A stretch of 64,000 nt of DNA from NCBI GenBank assembly GCA_021399435.1, contig JAJTUP010000017.1, positions 1,178,001 to 1,242,000 of the forward strand, in the 5' to 3' direction. Made by a program: the position numbers and the translations under genes. This document shows, in pieces, positions 47,299 to 57,520 of this stretch (position 1 is its first letter; every line of letters begins with the position of its first letter). This DNA comes from Diaporthe sp. PMI_573. Lineage: Eukaryota; Ascomycota; Sordariomycetes; Diaporthales; Diaporthaceae. A model generated the notes under the pieces. It saw only the letters and a program-made list of their open reading frames with translations. It searched no databases and had not been told where the DNA came from.

Positions 47299-47324
<26 letters not shown>
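47299..47324. repeat. (GT)n microsatellite, LINE tail
   Basis: About 13 GT dinucleotides directly after the LINE 3' end; it probably derives from the element's tail. Confidence 0.85.
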
Positions 47325-47329
<5 letters not shown>

Positions 47330-47496
47330 CACTACATAAAGTGCTTGCTGTGTTGCACCAGTCCGCGTCAGTGGCGAGAAAAAGGAGAGCAACCCCGTCA
47401 TGCCGGTGAGACACTTTCTTACAACTTCTTCCCATTTCCTCCATCTTCCAAAGGTTCTGCGACCTTCACATCACACGATACACCACGGACATCCAA

Positions 47497-47664
47497 ATGC
47501 CCAGTCCAGAGCACGTCGAGGGGTCCAAGGCCTCGGCCAAAGATCTGTCTCCACCACAGCCCAATTTTGACCCCGAGAAGTACCAGGAGCGACCCGTCAA
47601 GAAGCCACCCCCTGATATCAGCGGCGAGCTGTTTGCGACGTTGACCATTGAAATAGCGTTCTAA
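47497..47664 (+). CDS. Short hypothetical ORF (55 aa)
   Basis: ATG at 47497: 'MPSPEHVEGSKASAKDLSPP' then 'DPEKYQERPVKKPPPDISGE'. Good third-position GC bias, Pro/Lys-rich. A plausible intron (GTGAGA...CCAAAG) lies upstream at 47404-47450. It may be an exon or truncated start of a larger gene cut by the insertion of the LINE. Not recognised. Confidence 0.35.
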   Translation: MPSPEHVEGSKASAKDLSPPQPNFDPEKYQERPVKKPPPDISGELFATLTIEIAF

Positions 47665-47883
47665 TTTACTAATTAGGTACGAATAAAATTGACGACTTTG
47701 TGTGGTAGAGGTGTGCGGGTGTTCCGGGACCCATGGTGCTACTGCATCTCTGCCCGGGGCTCCAGGATCTGGGCCCTCCAAATTTGAAACCGTGACACCC
47801 AGGCTGCACACTTAGGGATCCGGGAGCCATGGACTGCCGTTGAGCCCTGACCTGAAGCATCCCGAATACGGGATCTCTTTCAG

Positions 47884-47890
47884 TATATAA
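47884..47890 (+). promoter_or_regulatory. TATA box of gene B
   Basis: GTATATAAGT, 49 bp upstream of the proposed ATG at 47933. Gene A also has a close TATA box. Confidence 0.45.
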
Positions 47891-47932
47891 GTCTTATGTT
47901 CCGGGTCACTCCTCCGATTGATTTATGAAAAG

Positions 47933-49352
47933 ATGGAAACCGTACATCACCAGGGCATAAGCGAAGCTTAAGATCTTTCTAAGTCGTTCATCAGTTTACC
48001 AAGCAGCAGCACATCGACCGGGGTAATAACTGGGGAGGCATTGACTTCAATAAATTCGAAAGAATTTTCAGAGAGCTGAGATTTGAAGGGGATAGGGTTG
48101 ATGGTCCTGTTAAAGTCCTCAAACCTGCGAACATCGACGCGCGTTTTGCAAAAGACATGAGCTGTGAGACGGGAAACGTAACAGAATCGTCTTTTGATCC
48201 CATGGACATTGATATCGATCCTATGGACATTGATATCGATCCTATGGACATTGATATCGATCCTATGGACATCGATCCCGATCCTATGGACGGCGATGTC
48301 GATCCTATGGACATTTATTTGCCCGTCGAATTAGATGCCAGCTGTAAGATACAATGTGCAACCAACATAAGACTTTCAGACTAATAAACATAGACCAAGT
48401 AGAGGCTGTATGCGGCGGCGATGCCAGCTTACAAACTTCACAAAACAGCACGAATAGCTCAAATTCACGGTCACAGGCACACCAACCAGAGAGGCAAAAG
48501 CTCTTGAGATATTCAGAGGGCGGTGACAACGTGAGATTCGCAGAAAAAATGACGGATTCATCCATAAGAGAGACAATTGGAAAAGGGAGGCATTGGACAC
48601 GTACAAACATGAAAGCTCACAGAGTGACTTTTCTCGGCAATAGACTTCTTGGAGACAACCTGATCGATACATTCGCTGTGAACTGCGAGAAGACCTTACC
48701 AGGCTGGATCAAATTACTCAGCAAAGCCACATTACCGAATGACATTCAGAGTACTGACCCTCGTATCATAAACGCATTCAAAGCTGTAGACAGCGTTATC
48801 TGTGGGAAAGCCACTAATATGCTACGACGGCTTGCTAACGTCCATTTAATACGGCTCTTCGATTCGCTTGAAGCTATTATCAAGATCGAAAGAGACACTG
48901 GTCGAATCCACCGCGAGCCCTACTACCGGGATGATCATGTTGCTATGGATATATATATAAGCGCTCAAGAAACGCATTCTAACACAAATGAGTTAAGGCT
49001 CAAGATAAGACGAAGCCGAAAGCGATTTAGCAAAAGATGGAGTATCTTGGCTAAAGCATCACCGCTCTTTGTCTTGGTCTATTCAGATGCAGCCGAATCA
49101 ATCGTGTATGTGCCTCCACCCGTCAGGTACTCCATCAGCTAACTATCATAAAGCAAGGATTTCAAGAAAACAGATAACACAACCTTGAATATTGCAGCGA
49201 CTAGAATCCTAAACACGTGTCCGGACCAGCTCGCGCGTATCTGTGCTCGTCTTGCCAGTATAGCAGACGCCGCAGCCAGATCAAACCATTCCCTTGATTT
49301 GCGCGTGTTTTCAGCTGCGCAAATTAGGCAGAGTCTTGCTATTATAAACTAA
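47933..49352 (+). CDS. Uncharacterised fungal protein, gene B (paralogue of gene A)
   Basis: Four exons fit: 47933-47941, 47995-48343, 48394-49103 and 49158-49352, about 420 aa; the first junction and last donor (GTGTAT) are less sure. The N-terminal region contains 'GGIDFNKFERIFRELRFEGD', then five or six tandem copies of DPMDIDI. The core ('KATLPNDIQSTDPRIINAF', 'RRLANVHLIRLFDSLEAIIK', 'RFSKRWSILAKASPLFVLVY') and a final helical exon ('NIAATRIL', 'ARLASIADAA') align with gene A. The canonical GTATGT donor at 49106, equivalent to gene A's, would run into a stop, so the last exon join may have drifted. Function unknown. It sits between a LINE and a minisatellite. Confidence 0.65.
48196..48315 (+). 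repeat. 21-bp coding tandem repeat (DPMDIDI)
   Basis: GATCC(C/T)ATGGACATTGATATC repeated in frame about six times, the last units diverged. It encodes an acidic heptad inside gene B. Confidence 0.85.
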
Positions 49353-49518
49353 ATTTATAGAATTGTATTTGGTTCGGATAGGGTTTGCTTGGTGCCTGTG
49401 GCATGGAATGTCAGCTTGACCTGTTTAGTGTGGTCTGAGTTACCAGAGATTCCTGGGTGTCTTCGGATGTCACTGTGGTCTGGGTGTCTTGTGTGGCCTG
49501 TGGCTGGCATCTGATGTT

Positions 49519-50110
49519 GGATCTGGGTGTTGGATCTGGGTGTGGGATCTGGGTGTGGGATCAGGGTGTGGGATCTGGGTGTGGAATCTGGGTGTGTGAT
49601 CTGGGTGTGGGATCTGGGTGTGGGATCTGGGTGTGTGATCTGGGTGTGGGATCTGGGTGTGGGATCTGGGTGTGGGATCTGGGTGTGGGATCAGGGTGTG
49701 GGAGCTGGGTGTGGGATCTGGGTGTGGGATCTGGGTGTGGGATCTGGGTGTGGGAGCTGGGTGTGGGATCTGGGTGTGGGATCTGGGTGTGGAACCTGGG
49801 TGTGGGATCTGGGTGTGGGATCTGGGTGTGGAACCTGGGTGTGGGATCTGGGTGTGGGATCTGGGTGTGGAACCTGGGTGTGGGATCAGGGTGTGGAAAC
49901 TGGGTGTGGGATCAGGGTGTGGGATCTGGGTGTGGAACCTGGGTGTGGGATCAGGGTGTGGGATCAGGGTGTGGGATCAGGGTGTGGGATCTGGGTGTGG
50001 GATCAGGGTGTGGGATCAGGGTGTGGGATCTGGGTGTGGGATCAGGGTGTGGGATCAGGGTGTGGGATCTGGGTGTGGGACCAGGGTGTGGGATCAGGGT
50101 GTGGGATCTG
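49519..50110. repeat. 14-bp minisatellite, about 42 copies
   Basis: The unit GGGATCTGGGTGTG is repeated almost without interruption over about 590 bp. Variants GGGATCAGGGTGTG, GGAACCTGGGTGTG and GAGCTGGGTGTG are mixed in; ATCTGGG forms dominate the left half and ATCAGGG the right half. Because 14 is not a multiple of 3 and the unit has no stop in any phase, all three plus frames stay open, giving long spurious ORFs (WDLGVGSGCGI-type). These are not called as genes. Confidence 0.92.
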
Positions 50111-50169
50111 GTGCGGGAGCTGGAGCAGGGATCTCTTGTTCGGAGATGTCATCATGGTCAAGATTCCGG

Positions 50170-50265
50170 TAGCCCCACGCCGTATTTTGGGACCCCTTAC
50201 CTCACCGTTTCAGTGCCCTCCGCCTCGTATTTCGGTACCCTTTGCCCCACAATTTCGGTGGTTCT
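50170..50265. repeat. Degenerate ATTTCGGT repeats downstream of gene B
   Basis: Cores CCGTATTTTGGGACCCC, CCTCGTATTTCGGTACCC and CACAATTTCGGTGG recur every 20-35 bp. They resemble the repeat field downstream of gene A at 18.5-18.8 kb. Confidence 0.45.
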
Positions 50266-50655
50266 CGCCCCTTCCAATGCCCTTCTCCCTTCCCTGTCGC
50301 AGTACCCACTGACTACCATGTTCCGTGCGTGGTGAAGCCGGTCTCTTGGATGCCCATTCACGCATGTCGCAGCTGTCACTTAACAAACTGCTTCGTCCAC
50401 CCTTGACCGTCGAGATGTGACTTATGAAGCCTTGGATGTCTTGTTCGGCTTGGGATGGTCTCTTTTTCGCGGGACTGCCTGCAGCGACGACGCTTGGTCT
50501 GACCGCAGGTGTTCTCTCGAGGGGCAATTCCCGACAACATGCCTCTTCCCCTAGATCCATCCGCACCACGGCTCTTTTATGAACCAATTTTGCTCGGATA
50601 TGCGTTGAATATTACCTACCTATCGGCTATACCGGGCAGGCATTGAAGGAATGTC

Positions 50656-51176
50656 GGCTACGATAGCAGAGTCTCTCGTCTCCCCAGGCAGGCATTCCAA
50701 CACTTCGTCAATAAGCTCGCCCAAGTCTGCGACATGAACGGGGCGGAGCAACTGTGACCGCATTGAGCCTTCTTCAAGGACCTGATGGACCTATCTCCAT
50801 TTTTGGTTCCAAAGAGAGATATGCAAATGACTTACAGCGCACAAGGGAATTCGTAGATTCCCTTCTTGCCTTGGTCGCGAGGAACCCTTCGCAACTCCAA
50901 CGTCGAGCCCTGACCAAGAGGGCACTTTGGCACATTCTGCTTTTTAATTTACCCAGGGTGGCCGCCTATCTAGACAAGCTCATTGAGTGTCTAGGTGAAT
51001 GCGTCGCGGATTGCAAAAGACGCGATTTATCCTGCAGCTGCGAGGAACCCTTGCGTCTCCCCACTCGCTGAAGACTGACTTCCTCCATAGCATCCGACTT
51101 GCAAAAAGAGCTCGAAAATTTCATCGAAGGCAATGTTTCCCAGAGACGCTATATCCGGTACAAACGGCGGAGATAA
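50656..51176 (+). pseudogene. Conserved fungal hypothetical protein, frameshifted
   Basis: An exon reads 'LPRQAFQHFVNKLAQVCD' up to about 50745, then the frame must shift by one base to 'VTALSLLQGPDGPISIFGS', 'FVDSLLALVARN' and 'LLFNLPRVAAYLDKLIEC'. A final segment after CTCCATAG reads 'DLQKELENFIEGNVSQRR'. I recall the 'F.HFCNKLAQ.CD ... VTA ... FN.PRV..YL' pattern from unnamed proteins in many filamentous ascomycetes. The frameshift near 50748 is not explained by an intron. No known function. Confidence 0.5.
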
Positions 51177-53052
51177 ATGTACACTCATTTCCCCCCGATC
51201 TTTTCAAATACATAGTAGCCTAACAAGTCGCAGTTCTGAGCGACTGCGAAAGTCTCATCAAGGCGATCCATGCCAATGAGGGGACAAAAGTTGACCAAGC
51301 AATCTTGAAGCAAAAGAGGGAGAAAAATCCAGTTCAGAGTCTCGGTGTGAGTTACGACACTACCAGGGACGGCTGCAATGGTACCGTCAGGCGGCAGAAG
51401 TCATTATAGCATCAACCGAGCGGTAGCCAGAGCTATTCCAAGACTTTATTGTTGCTGTTATTCCATCAAGCCGTCGGCCGGCCAGGCCCATTTCGAAGTC
51501 AGCGCTATCTGCTGCTGATATCGTTCGAACGAGAAGATTCTGTAGGGAAAATGGATGAGCATGAGAGAGAGGGGCGAAGGAGGATTACATCCGTGCTCGA
51601 TGGTACTCATTTAAGGTCGAATTGCCCTGTCTGGTATCATATCTGTGCCGTCTCATGATATTATCAGTCCGGTCCGCCAACATCTTCACGGCGCGGTTGC
51701 CTGCATACAATATGACAGGTCTCAGACATGGACCAACTGCACCAGAAGCCTGGCATCCCCCAGGTCGTGCTGCTCTTTCTGCTGTCGGGCCCTGGAACTG
51801 ATATGCCGCAGTTCCCTGGAGGATCTGATGAAATTAAGAGTTCGTGCATGACCAGATACATAGAACATGCTTGTGCCTCAAACTTTGTAGACCATAAGCC
51901 CGCCGGCTCATCGTGCGTTACCCACAAGTTCAGAAAGTTTGAGAAAAACTGAATTCTCAAACCCAGCCCAGAGACCGCAGTCCTGGGCCTGCCAAACAGA
52001 TTTGGTCTGGCGCTGGCTACCTGCAGCACCCTTCCCGCCGACACGTCAGGAGACGTCAGTGGTTGAGCCCCCGCGACCGATTGATGGTGGTCAATTGCCA
52101 AGCCGAGCACAGCAGGTCGGCTGATGGGTGTCTGGTGTGGTTCGGCTGCCATGGGGACGTGTCGTGGGCGATCTTACGGCAAAGCCTTGCGTCGAGTTCC
52201 TGATTGACACCAAGTGCGGCTTTCGTACAAACACGTGCAGACGAGCGATCCTAACATATCTAGAGTGTTGATGTGACCGGTCGATTTGACACCCGCGGCA
52301 ACGTGCATGAGAAGACGGCTAGGACACACTATTTCCGGCATGTGTGCAACGCACCGGGAGCAAGCCGACGTCCTCCGGATACCATGGCGACGGTGACATA
52401 ATCCGGTCCAAGCCACTGAATCCTGCCCTGCGCGAACTCGTTGGTCGAGCACGGCCACTCTGATTAGCGTCGCATTGACGTGCAGATCGTTCATTACAAT
52501 CTATCCCACAGACATACCGTTCTTCAGATTACAGACTGTGCAGCTAGTTGATACATATAAGATTCGAGTTGTTTAAAGGATTAATTATATTATATATATA
52601 GCACACACTGTGTATAAGTCTCAGTCGTTTTAGGGCGCGATGTTACTCCCCGTAATAGTCTAGCCAATCGTAGAGCACGTGACAAAGGGATAGGGGATTG
52701 AACGATGTATTCTTTGCCCAGGTGCAAGCGAATATACTAACATTTATATGTCTATGGGCACCTGGCAAGTTGATATAGTTAACATTTTCTCTCTTGTTGA
52801 TCTTCGATTGATCGTAATTTCTGCCTTCTCCAGAAACGTCGGTTTGTGAATATTTGAGAAGTTGAATGCTGCAGTACAGTGCTGTATTCGTAGAAAAAGG
52901 AAAAGCAGAAAAACTGGTCAAATATTGATCCGGACCCACACCGTCTGAAGTGTCTCACAACCCCGCTTCTCGATGTCGACTCTGGAATTCATCTCTCAAC
53001 ATCCAGTCGTCGGTTGATCATACTAGATCACATCCAGCTGACACCCGCCGCG
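51177..53052. other. Intergenic, possible minor ORFs
   Basis: Just after 51240 a frame continues 'CESLIKAIHANEGTKVDQAIL', perhaps a lost 3' part of the preceding gene. Overlapping ORFs on both strands at 51664-52152 have no recognisable content. The rest is AT-rich. Confidence 0.35.
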
Positions 53053-53135
53053 ATGGATTGTCCTCATTGTGGCCGGACTTTCCTACGTTCTACTAGCCTT
53101 CACCAGCATCTCATTGACGGCAGCTACGCGGGGAA
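53053..53135 (+). pseudogene. C2H2-type zinc-finger first exon, isolated
   Basis: ATG at 53053: 'MDCPHCGRTFLRSTSLHQHL' followed by a GTAAGC donor at 53136. C-x2-C and the first His match the fungal 'CPHCGRTF....L.QH' finger; the second His is not in the usual place. No matching second exon follows, so it is probably a remnant. Confidence 0.4.
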
Positions 53136-53788
53136 GTAAGCGAGCGACGAAACTCGTACTGGAGCTGCACGCGTGTGAGATCTTCTTGGTGTTATTTAAC
53201 GTATAAAGTATAAAGGGACCGCGTGGAAAGTCGGTTGGGCCGCACAGAGAGATCTCGGTAGGTGCACACTTTTTATTCTTGGGAACCAGTCGAATAGCCC
53301 TGCCGTGGCGCCATGTGCTCTTAGCCGGGTGTAACGATGCGTACTCTGGGTAAGGCAGTAATAGGTCTGAACGGGGAAGTCAAGCATGTAGATTAATTAT
53401 GAGGAGGTAACGATTCATAAGGAGTTCGTCGGAATTATCCTATCCAAACATAAATGCTTAGATTAATCACTGAAGAATTAAGCCCTTCTGTATCAGTTAT
53501 GAAAATGACTGTCCCTTTTATACTTGACATCCTTCATGTATCTCTGTGCCTTGCTGGATCTCCGTCATCCAATGATCCCTACTAGGATCCCTTGGCTTCC
53601 CTCTTGGGGTCGTGCCCTCATAAGTATGTTATATCCTGACCGGCTCATCCTCTAACCATTAGTTAAATTATTGGTTTGTAACACAGCGACACAAGCCGCA
53701 GTCGCATCCTTAATTAATCAACTAGGACAAGCCTGCCTACCAAAGTGTACATGTAGACCATTCGCTTATTTGTGCCACATTTCCGAAA

Positions 53789-54464
53789 CTATGGACAGAG
53801 TGCAACGCGCTGTACCTCTTCAAGCGGCGGAATCACGCTAACAATCATCGTATCCTGTTCATCGATTCCAGGTCTCTCCAGGGCCTCAAATTGTGTGACC
53901 ACAAGATCAGGATTCGCAAAATAGCCTTTTCTGGCCTCGGCTCGATGTTGTAACACTGATTCTGGTGCATCGAGGAACAGGAAGAGGATACGGAGATCTC
54001 CAGATCGTCGACATCTATCCGGCAGGTGTCTCTGTAATCGCGCTTCAGAGCAGAACAGGTCATAACAAGATAGTTCGAGCCAGCCTCTTGCGGACGGATG
54101 GAGGCATGGTGTCTGAGAGTTTCAAGCCAATGCTGACGGTCTAAGTCAGTCAGCGGCTCGCCTCTGTGCATCTTGTCCATGTTCGCTTTCTCGTGGAACT
54201 GGGTTCTTTGTTAGTGAAGTAATAATAACAGTGGTACGTGCGGGTTCTTACTTCATCACCCTCAAGGAAGCGGGCGTCAAGCTTAGAAGCAAGATATTCG
54301 GCAATTGAGGTTTTACCCGAGGCAGTTGGACCTGATACGAACATGACGAACCGATGATCTCGGCCCTCGTTTTGGTCTTGGTTTGAGTTTTCAATCATCG
54401 TCTGCCACGATGTAGTACTTGTGAAATTCTGATGAGATCTTGTGGGAGTATCAGCGTCCCTCAT
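53789..54464 (-). pseudogene. Gluconokinase with 1-bp frameshift
   Basis: Exon 1 (54252-54464) has the Walker A loop 'GPTASGKTS' and 'FLEGDE'; a GTAAGA...CCCAG intron; exon 2 (53789-54198) begins 'FHEKANMDKMHRGEPLTDLD', then 'MTCSALKRDYRDTCR', all typical of GntK-type gluconokinases (ATP + gluconate to 6-phosphogluconate). Exon 2 is 410 nt instead of 411: after 'IDVDDL' (about 54002) the frame is lost, while the next frame continues perfectly with 'RILFLFLDAPESVL', 'ARKGYFANPDLVVTQFEAL' and 'IPPLEEVQRVALCP' to a stop at 53789. A deleted G in a CTGG(G)AG run explains it. All else is intact, so the loss is recent, unless it is an assembly error. Confidence 0.85.
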
Positions 54465-54648
54465 TAGTAATACGGCGGCCCACGTCTGTGAAAGGCCTAC
54501 TGTGTATGCTTAGATGGGAGGTAAGTCGCCGAAGGGCAGGAAGTATGGCAAAGCAGCCGATCACTGTGGTGGTAGATATAAGCCCAAGTCGCGACGTCAC
54601 AATCTCGTGCCGCAAACTGACAACTTATGTACGAAACGCGAACCCGCT

Positions 54649-55271
54649 CTATGATGACGTCATCGATAATGAGACCGCCTGTGACTGTGTCGTTCTGGCG
54701 TAGAAGACACACCCTTGGTCCCAGAATGCGTCATATAGCAGGTTAGAACCATGCTTCTTGCCGATATGCGCAACGAAGGATGCGTTTGTCGTGGCATTGG
54801 GACCAACCATGCCCTGGTGTTCTTTGGCTCTGGTAAGGCATCCAGATACCTGGCACGCTCGATTGCTTCATCCCATAGGAGCTCAACAAGGCAATTCGTC
54901 TGCAAGAGTCGTCAGCATTCGTGTGCTATGGGAAATACGCCATGAGCGGTTCACAATACAGCATGCGATAATACAGCATGCGATAATACAGCTCTTCGCA
55001 AGAACGCCCTAGTGACTTCTTCCACCGACAACTTTCTGTTCCGAAGCGCGGCCAGGAGCTCCGTGATGGTGTATTTTTCTGTGATTTCGAATTCTTGCGC
55101 AGTCGAAATTGTTTTGGGCAGGCCTTGGCTATTGTGGTAGCTTATCTGGGATCCCCTGGGTTTTGGGTTCGACTTTGGCAAGGGACGCATCGCGCTCGGC
55201 CCTGGCCTAGTCAGCCTTCTCTTCCCACGATTGAGGCTGCTCAGGTCAGCCATCTCGTCTTGGTGATGCAT
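54649..55271 (-). pseudogene. Amidase remnant (acetamidase-like N-terminal part)
   Basis: Exon 1 ends 'KYTITELLAALRNRKLSVEE' then 'VTRAFLRRAV', typical of fungal amidase-signature enzymes. A 15-bp unit (ATACAGCATGCGATA) is triplicated at the exon/intron border (54957-55001). Exon 2 gives 'NCLVELLWDEAIERARYLDA' up to 'PEPKNT'. The expected 'GPLHG.P.S.KEH' block carrying the catalytic Lys is deleted, and the frame jumps to 'NATTNASFVAHIGKKHGSNL' and 'GCVFYARTTQSQAVSLSM' before a stop at 54649. The Ser-cisSer-Lys core is absent. Same strand as the neighbouring gluconokinase. Confidence 0.8.
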
Positions 55272-55695
55272 ATCTCAGGCTTGCAAGGCCTGAAAGGTGG
55301 AAATAAAGTGGTGTGCTTCAGCTGAATGCGGTGTTTAGACCTATAACAAATGTGACGGACAGGTTTGACTTCATCCGAATTTATGTAAAGAGACCAAGTG
55401 TCGATGGTCTTATGGCTCATTCGTAATGATACATGTCCGGTGTATTTTCGGAGGCGTTTCTGGCCCCTTGATAATTCAAAACTCCCATGCAAAACGGCGG
55501 CCAATTGCCTAGCTCTGGCGACGAAAGGTTCGAGACGACCCATCTACAATGATATCCAGGATCGCCAGCCAGCCTGAATATAATGATATGACAGGCTAAA
55601 GAGTGCTGGCACATGATAAAATGGGGTTATCACCTCCCGTCTCTCTCTCTTTCTTCGTGAACCTACAAACCTCTGACCGAACACTTTCATGCTTC

Positions 55696-56585
55696 CTATG
55701 CGAGGCACGAGAAGGGTATTTGCCTGCTGCCTTCGCAGGTTGCATCACCCATCAAACCAGTCCAACTATTCATTATCGGCTGTCCCAGGGAATCTGAACC
55801 CTGGATTGGCGGCCACAAGAGCGGGTCGATGATGGTTGGTCTGATGTCCATGTTAAGATTTATGGGCATCATGTTGTCGAGCATGCCGCCGAAACATGTC
55901 GTATTAGGGCTTGCCCACGGATTTGCCTGCATTGCTGCAGACTGATTTTGCAGGTCGGGTATCGACGCCGGTTGTGAGATGGTCGAAGACTGAGGAGAGT
56001 CGTTGTTCAAGTCACCGCTCGAGTCGAACGAGAAGGGACTATGTCCTTGCGAGCTGTTCGAGGGGAGATCAGTGGTCGCCGTAGATGGCGACCAGCAATT
56101 TTGGCACTCGCAAGACACATCACTGTTTCGATGGCCTTCAGTGTCTATCCTCATCCCACAGTCGCCAGGTAGCGATATTGTAGAACCTCCCTCCAACTTC
56201 TCGAACACACCGTCGACAGACGTGCCCGCTTCCCTCAGCATTCTGACAACCTCTTCACCAATTTCTGGTATGCTCAAAACCTCGAGTATACGGTTACGTC
56301 GGCGGAGCTTCCCGCGAAGGGTGGTAGCCTCATCTTGAAGGCTGCGTTTTGAGGCCCAGGCACGCTGGATGAAGTGGCATTCGGAGCCTCGTTTGTGTCA
56401 GCGTCCGCAGGGTTTCTGGCCGTCACACTGTGGTGCATATGTCAGCAATTGAAGCTGTAATATGACCATCGATAGATAGTAGGAGGCAACCGTACCTTTG
56501 CTCTCTTGTTGTGGCACGGTTAGCAAGCTGTGCGGGTGATGGGCTGGGGCACGCAGCCACTCTTCTTGACTTTCGAGGTAGTCAC
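55696..56585 (-). pseudogene. Zn2Cys6 regulator, inverted decayed copy
   Basis: Paralogue of the 58.5-59.4 kb gene in opposite orientation, with the same exon sizes (exon 1 of 90 nt, 56496-56585; exon 2 55696-56427). The initiator has become GTG, the second zinc-cluster codon pair reads 'TAC(stop)PC' (Glu to stop), and the fifth Cys codon is TGA ('CGR(stop)HKRG'). The downstream part is intact: 'CHFIQRAWASKRSLQDE', 'EEVVRMLREAGTSVDGVFEK' and the end 'LGQPIMNSWTGLMGD'. Only a non-DNA-binding C-terminal fragment could be made. Confidence 0.8.
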
Positions 56586-57306
56586 TATTCTTAACTTGGC
56601 TGTTGGGAATATTCACGTGCCGTGCAATTAATTGTTTTAAGGTGTGTTAAGAAGAAGATTCGAATCTCGTGGACGAGGTCGGTGCGGTCAAAAGTCCGAG
56701 AGGAGTTCCAGGTGGTAGAAATTATGGAAAGAAACAGAGTCTCGCTGCATCGAGATATGATATGACTGGTGGTGAGGATATGAAATCATAATTCGTGCAG
56801 CCCATGGCCGATTCCATCAATGCAAGAACCTGTGGCGATCGATAGAAAATGGGTGCTGCGGAACACACCAGGTCAGATAAACTAGACGTCGCGGATTCGT
56901 CACCTTTTCAACCCCAAGCGCGACCGGTACAAAGATCTACACTGAGACGGCAACTCCTACATCACCCCAAACCAACGCACGATTACGACCCCCTTAACCT
57001 GATCCGACCCAAGGAGCTCTTCAGACGTAGGTACCGTCAATATCGCGTTCCAGGGTTTCCGTGGTTTATACTAAAGCAATGATGTGGATCTCGGAGAGGG
57101 GTCCGCAGTTAATCCAGCCAATCAAATGAGGGGGGCAAGGTATTTGTGTACGAGGATGCCATCCAAGAGAACCTTCGGCGTTTTCCATGTAGAACCCGAA
57201 TCTGACAGTGATCGAGTGAAGCGTGCCTCAAAGAGTCCGGAGGAGCCTCCGGATGGTCAAGCGTAACTGTGATTGGAAGTTGTCAGCCTGGACGATCTAC
57301 CGAACG

Positions 57307-57492
57307 TCATCGCCTCGGTGCTAGCTCCTTTTCTCCTCTTACGGCTTCGGGAATTGTACGGATACCCATGCTTGGGTTCATGTTACGGATATCTTCGATC
57401 CCAACGCCTCGTAATACCCGTGTGTGGTATCCACCTTCCCTCTTGATCCAAGCGGCCATTGTGATCCATAATGCTTCGTTCTCTCCTCGGAA
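57307..57492 (-). CDS. Hypothetical 3' exon (unrecognised)
   Basis: The minus frame 'RGENEALWITMAAWIKREGG' then 'IEDIRNMNPSMGIRTIPEAV' ends at TGA 57307. The amino-acid pattern looks like real protein. A TACTAAC-like branch site lies just upstream (about 57500), suggesting a 3' exon. No upstream exon or family is identified. Confidence 0.3.
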   Translation of the reverse strand, partial: FRGENEALWITMAAWIKREGGYHTRVLRGVGIEDIRNMNPSMGIRTIPEAVRGEKELAPRR

Positions 57493-57520
57493 ATGCGATG
57501 GTTAGTAACCCAATGTATGA

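Larger units (their letters stand above)
41987..47325 (+). mobile_element. Tad1-like non-LTR retrotransposon (LINE)
   Basis: A near full-length LINE with ORF1 (CCHC zinc knuckles), ORF2 (APE-type endonuclease, reverse transcriptase, RNase H-like region, C-terminal Cys/His segment) and a 3' end CCGCCGGGCGGAATAAAT followed by a (TG)n tail at 47299-47324, like other fungal Tad1-clade elements. The 5' end joins the right terminal repeat of the MULE at about 41987. ORF1 and the endonuclease part carry stops, so the copy is inactive, but the 969-codon RT frame is still open, implying fairly recent arrival. No target duplication could be identified. Confidence 0.88.

Noticed and set aside
49457..50335. 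Three long overlapping plus-strand ORFs rich in WDLGVGSGCGI
   Set aside because: They are the three reading frames of the 14-bp minisatellite, which has no stop in any phase; no independent coding evidence.
51664..52152. Overlapping ORFs on both strands
   Set aside because: Neither shows a domain, splice pattern or composition that favours one strand.
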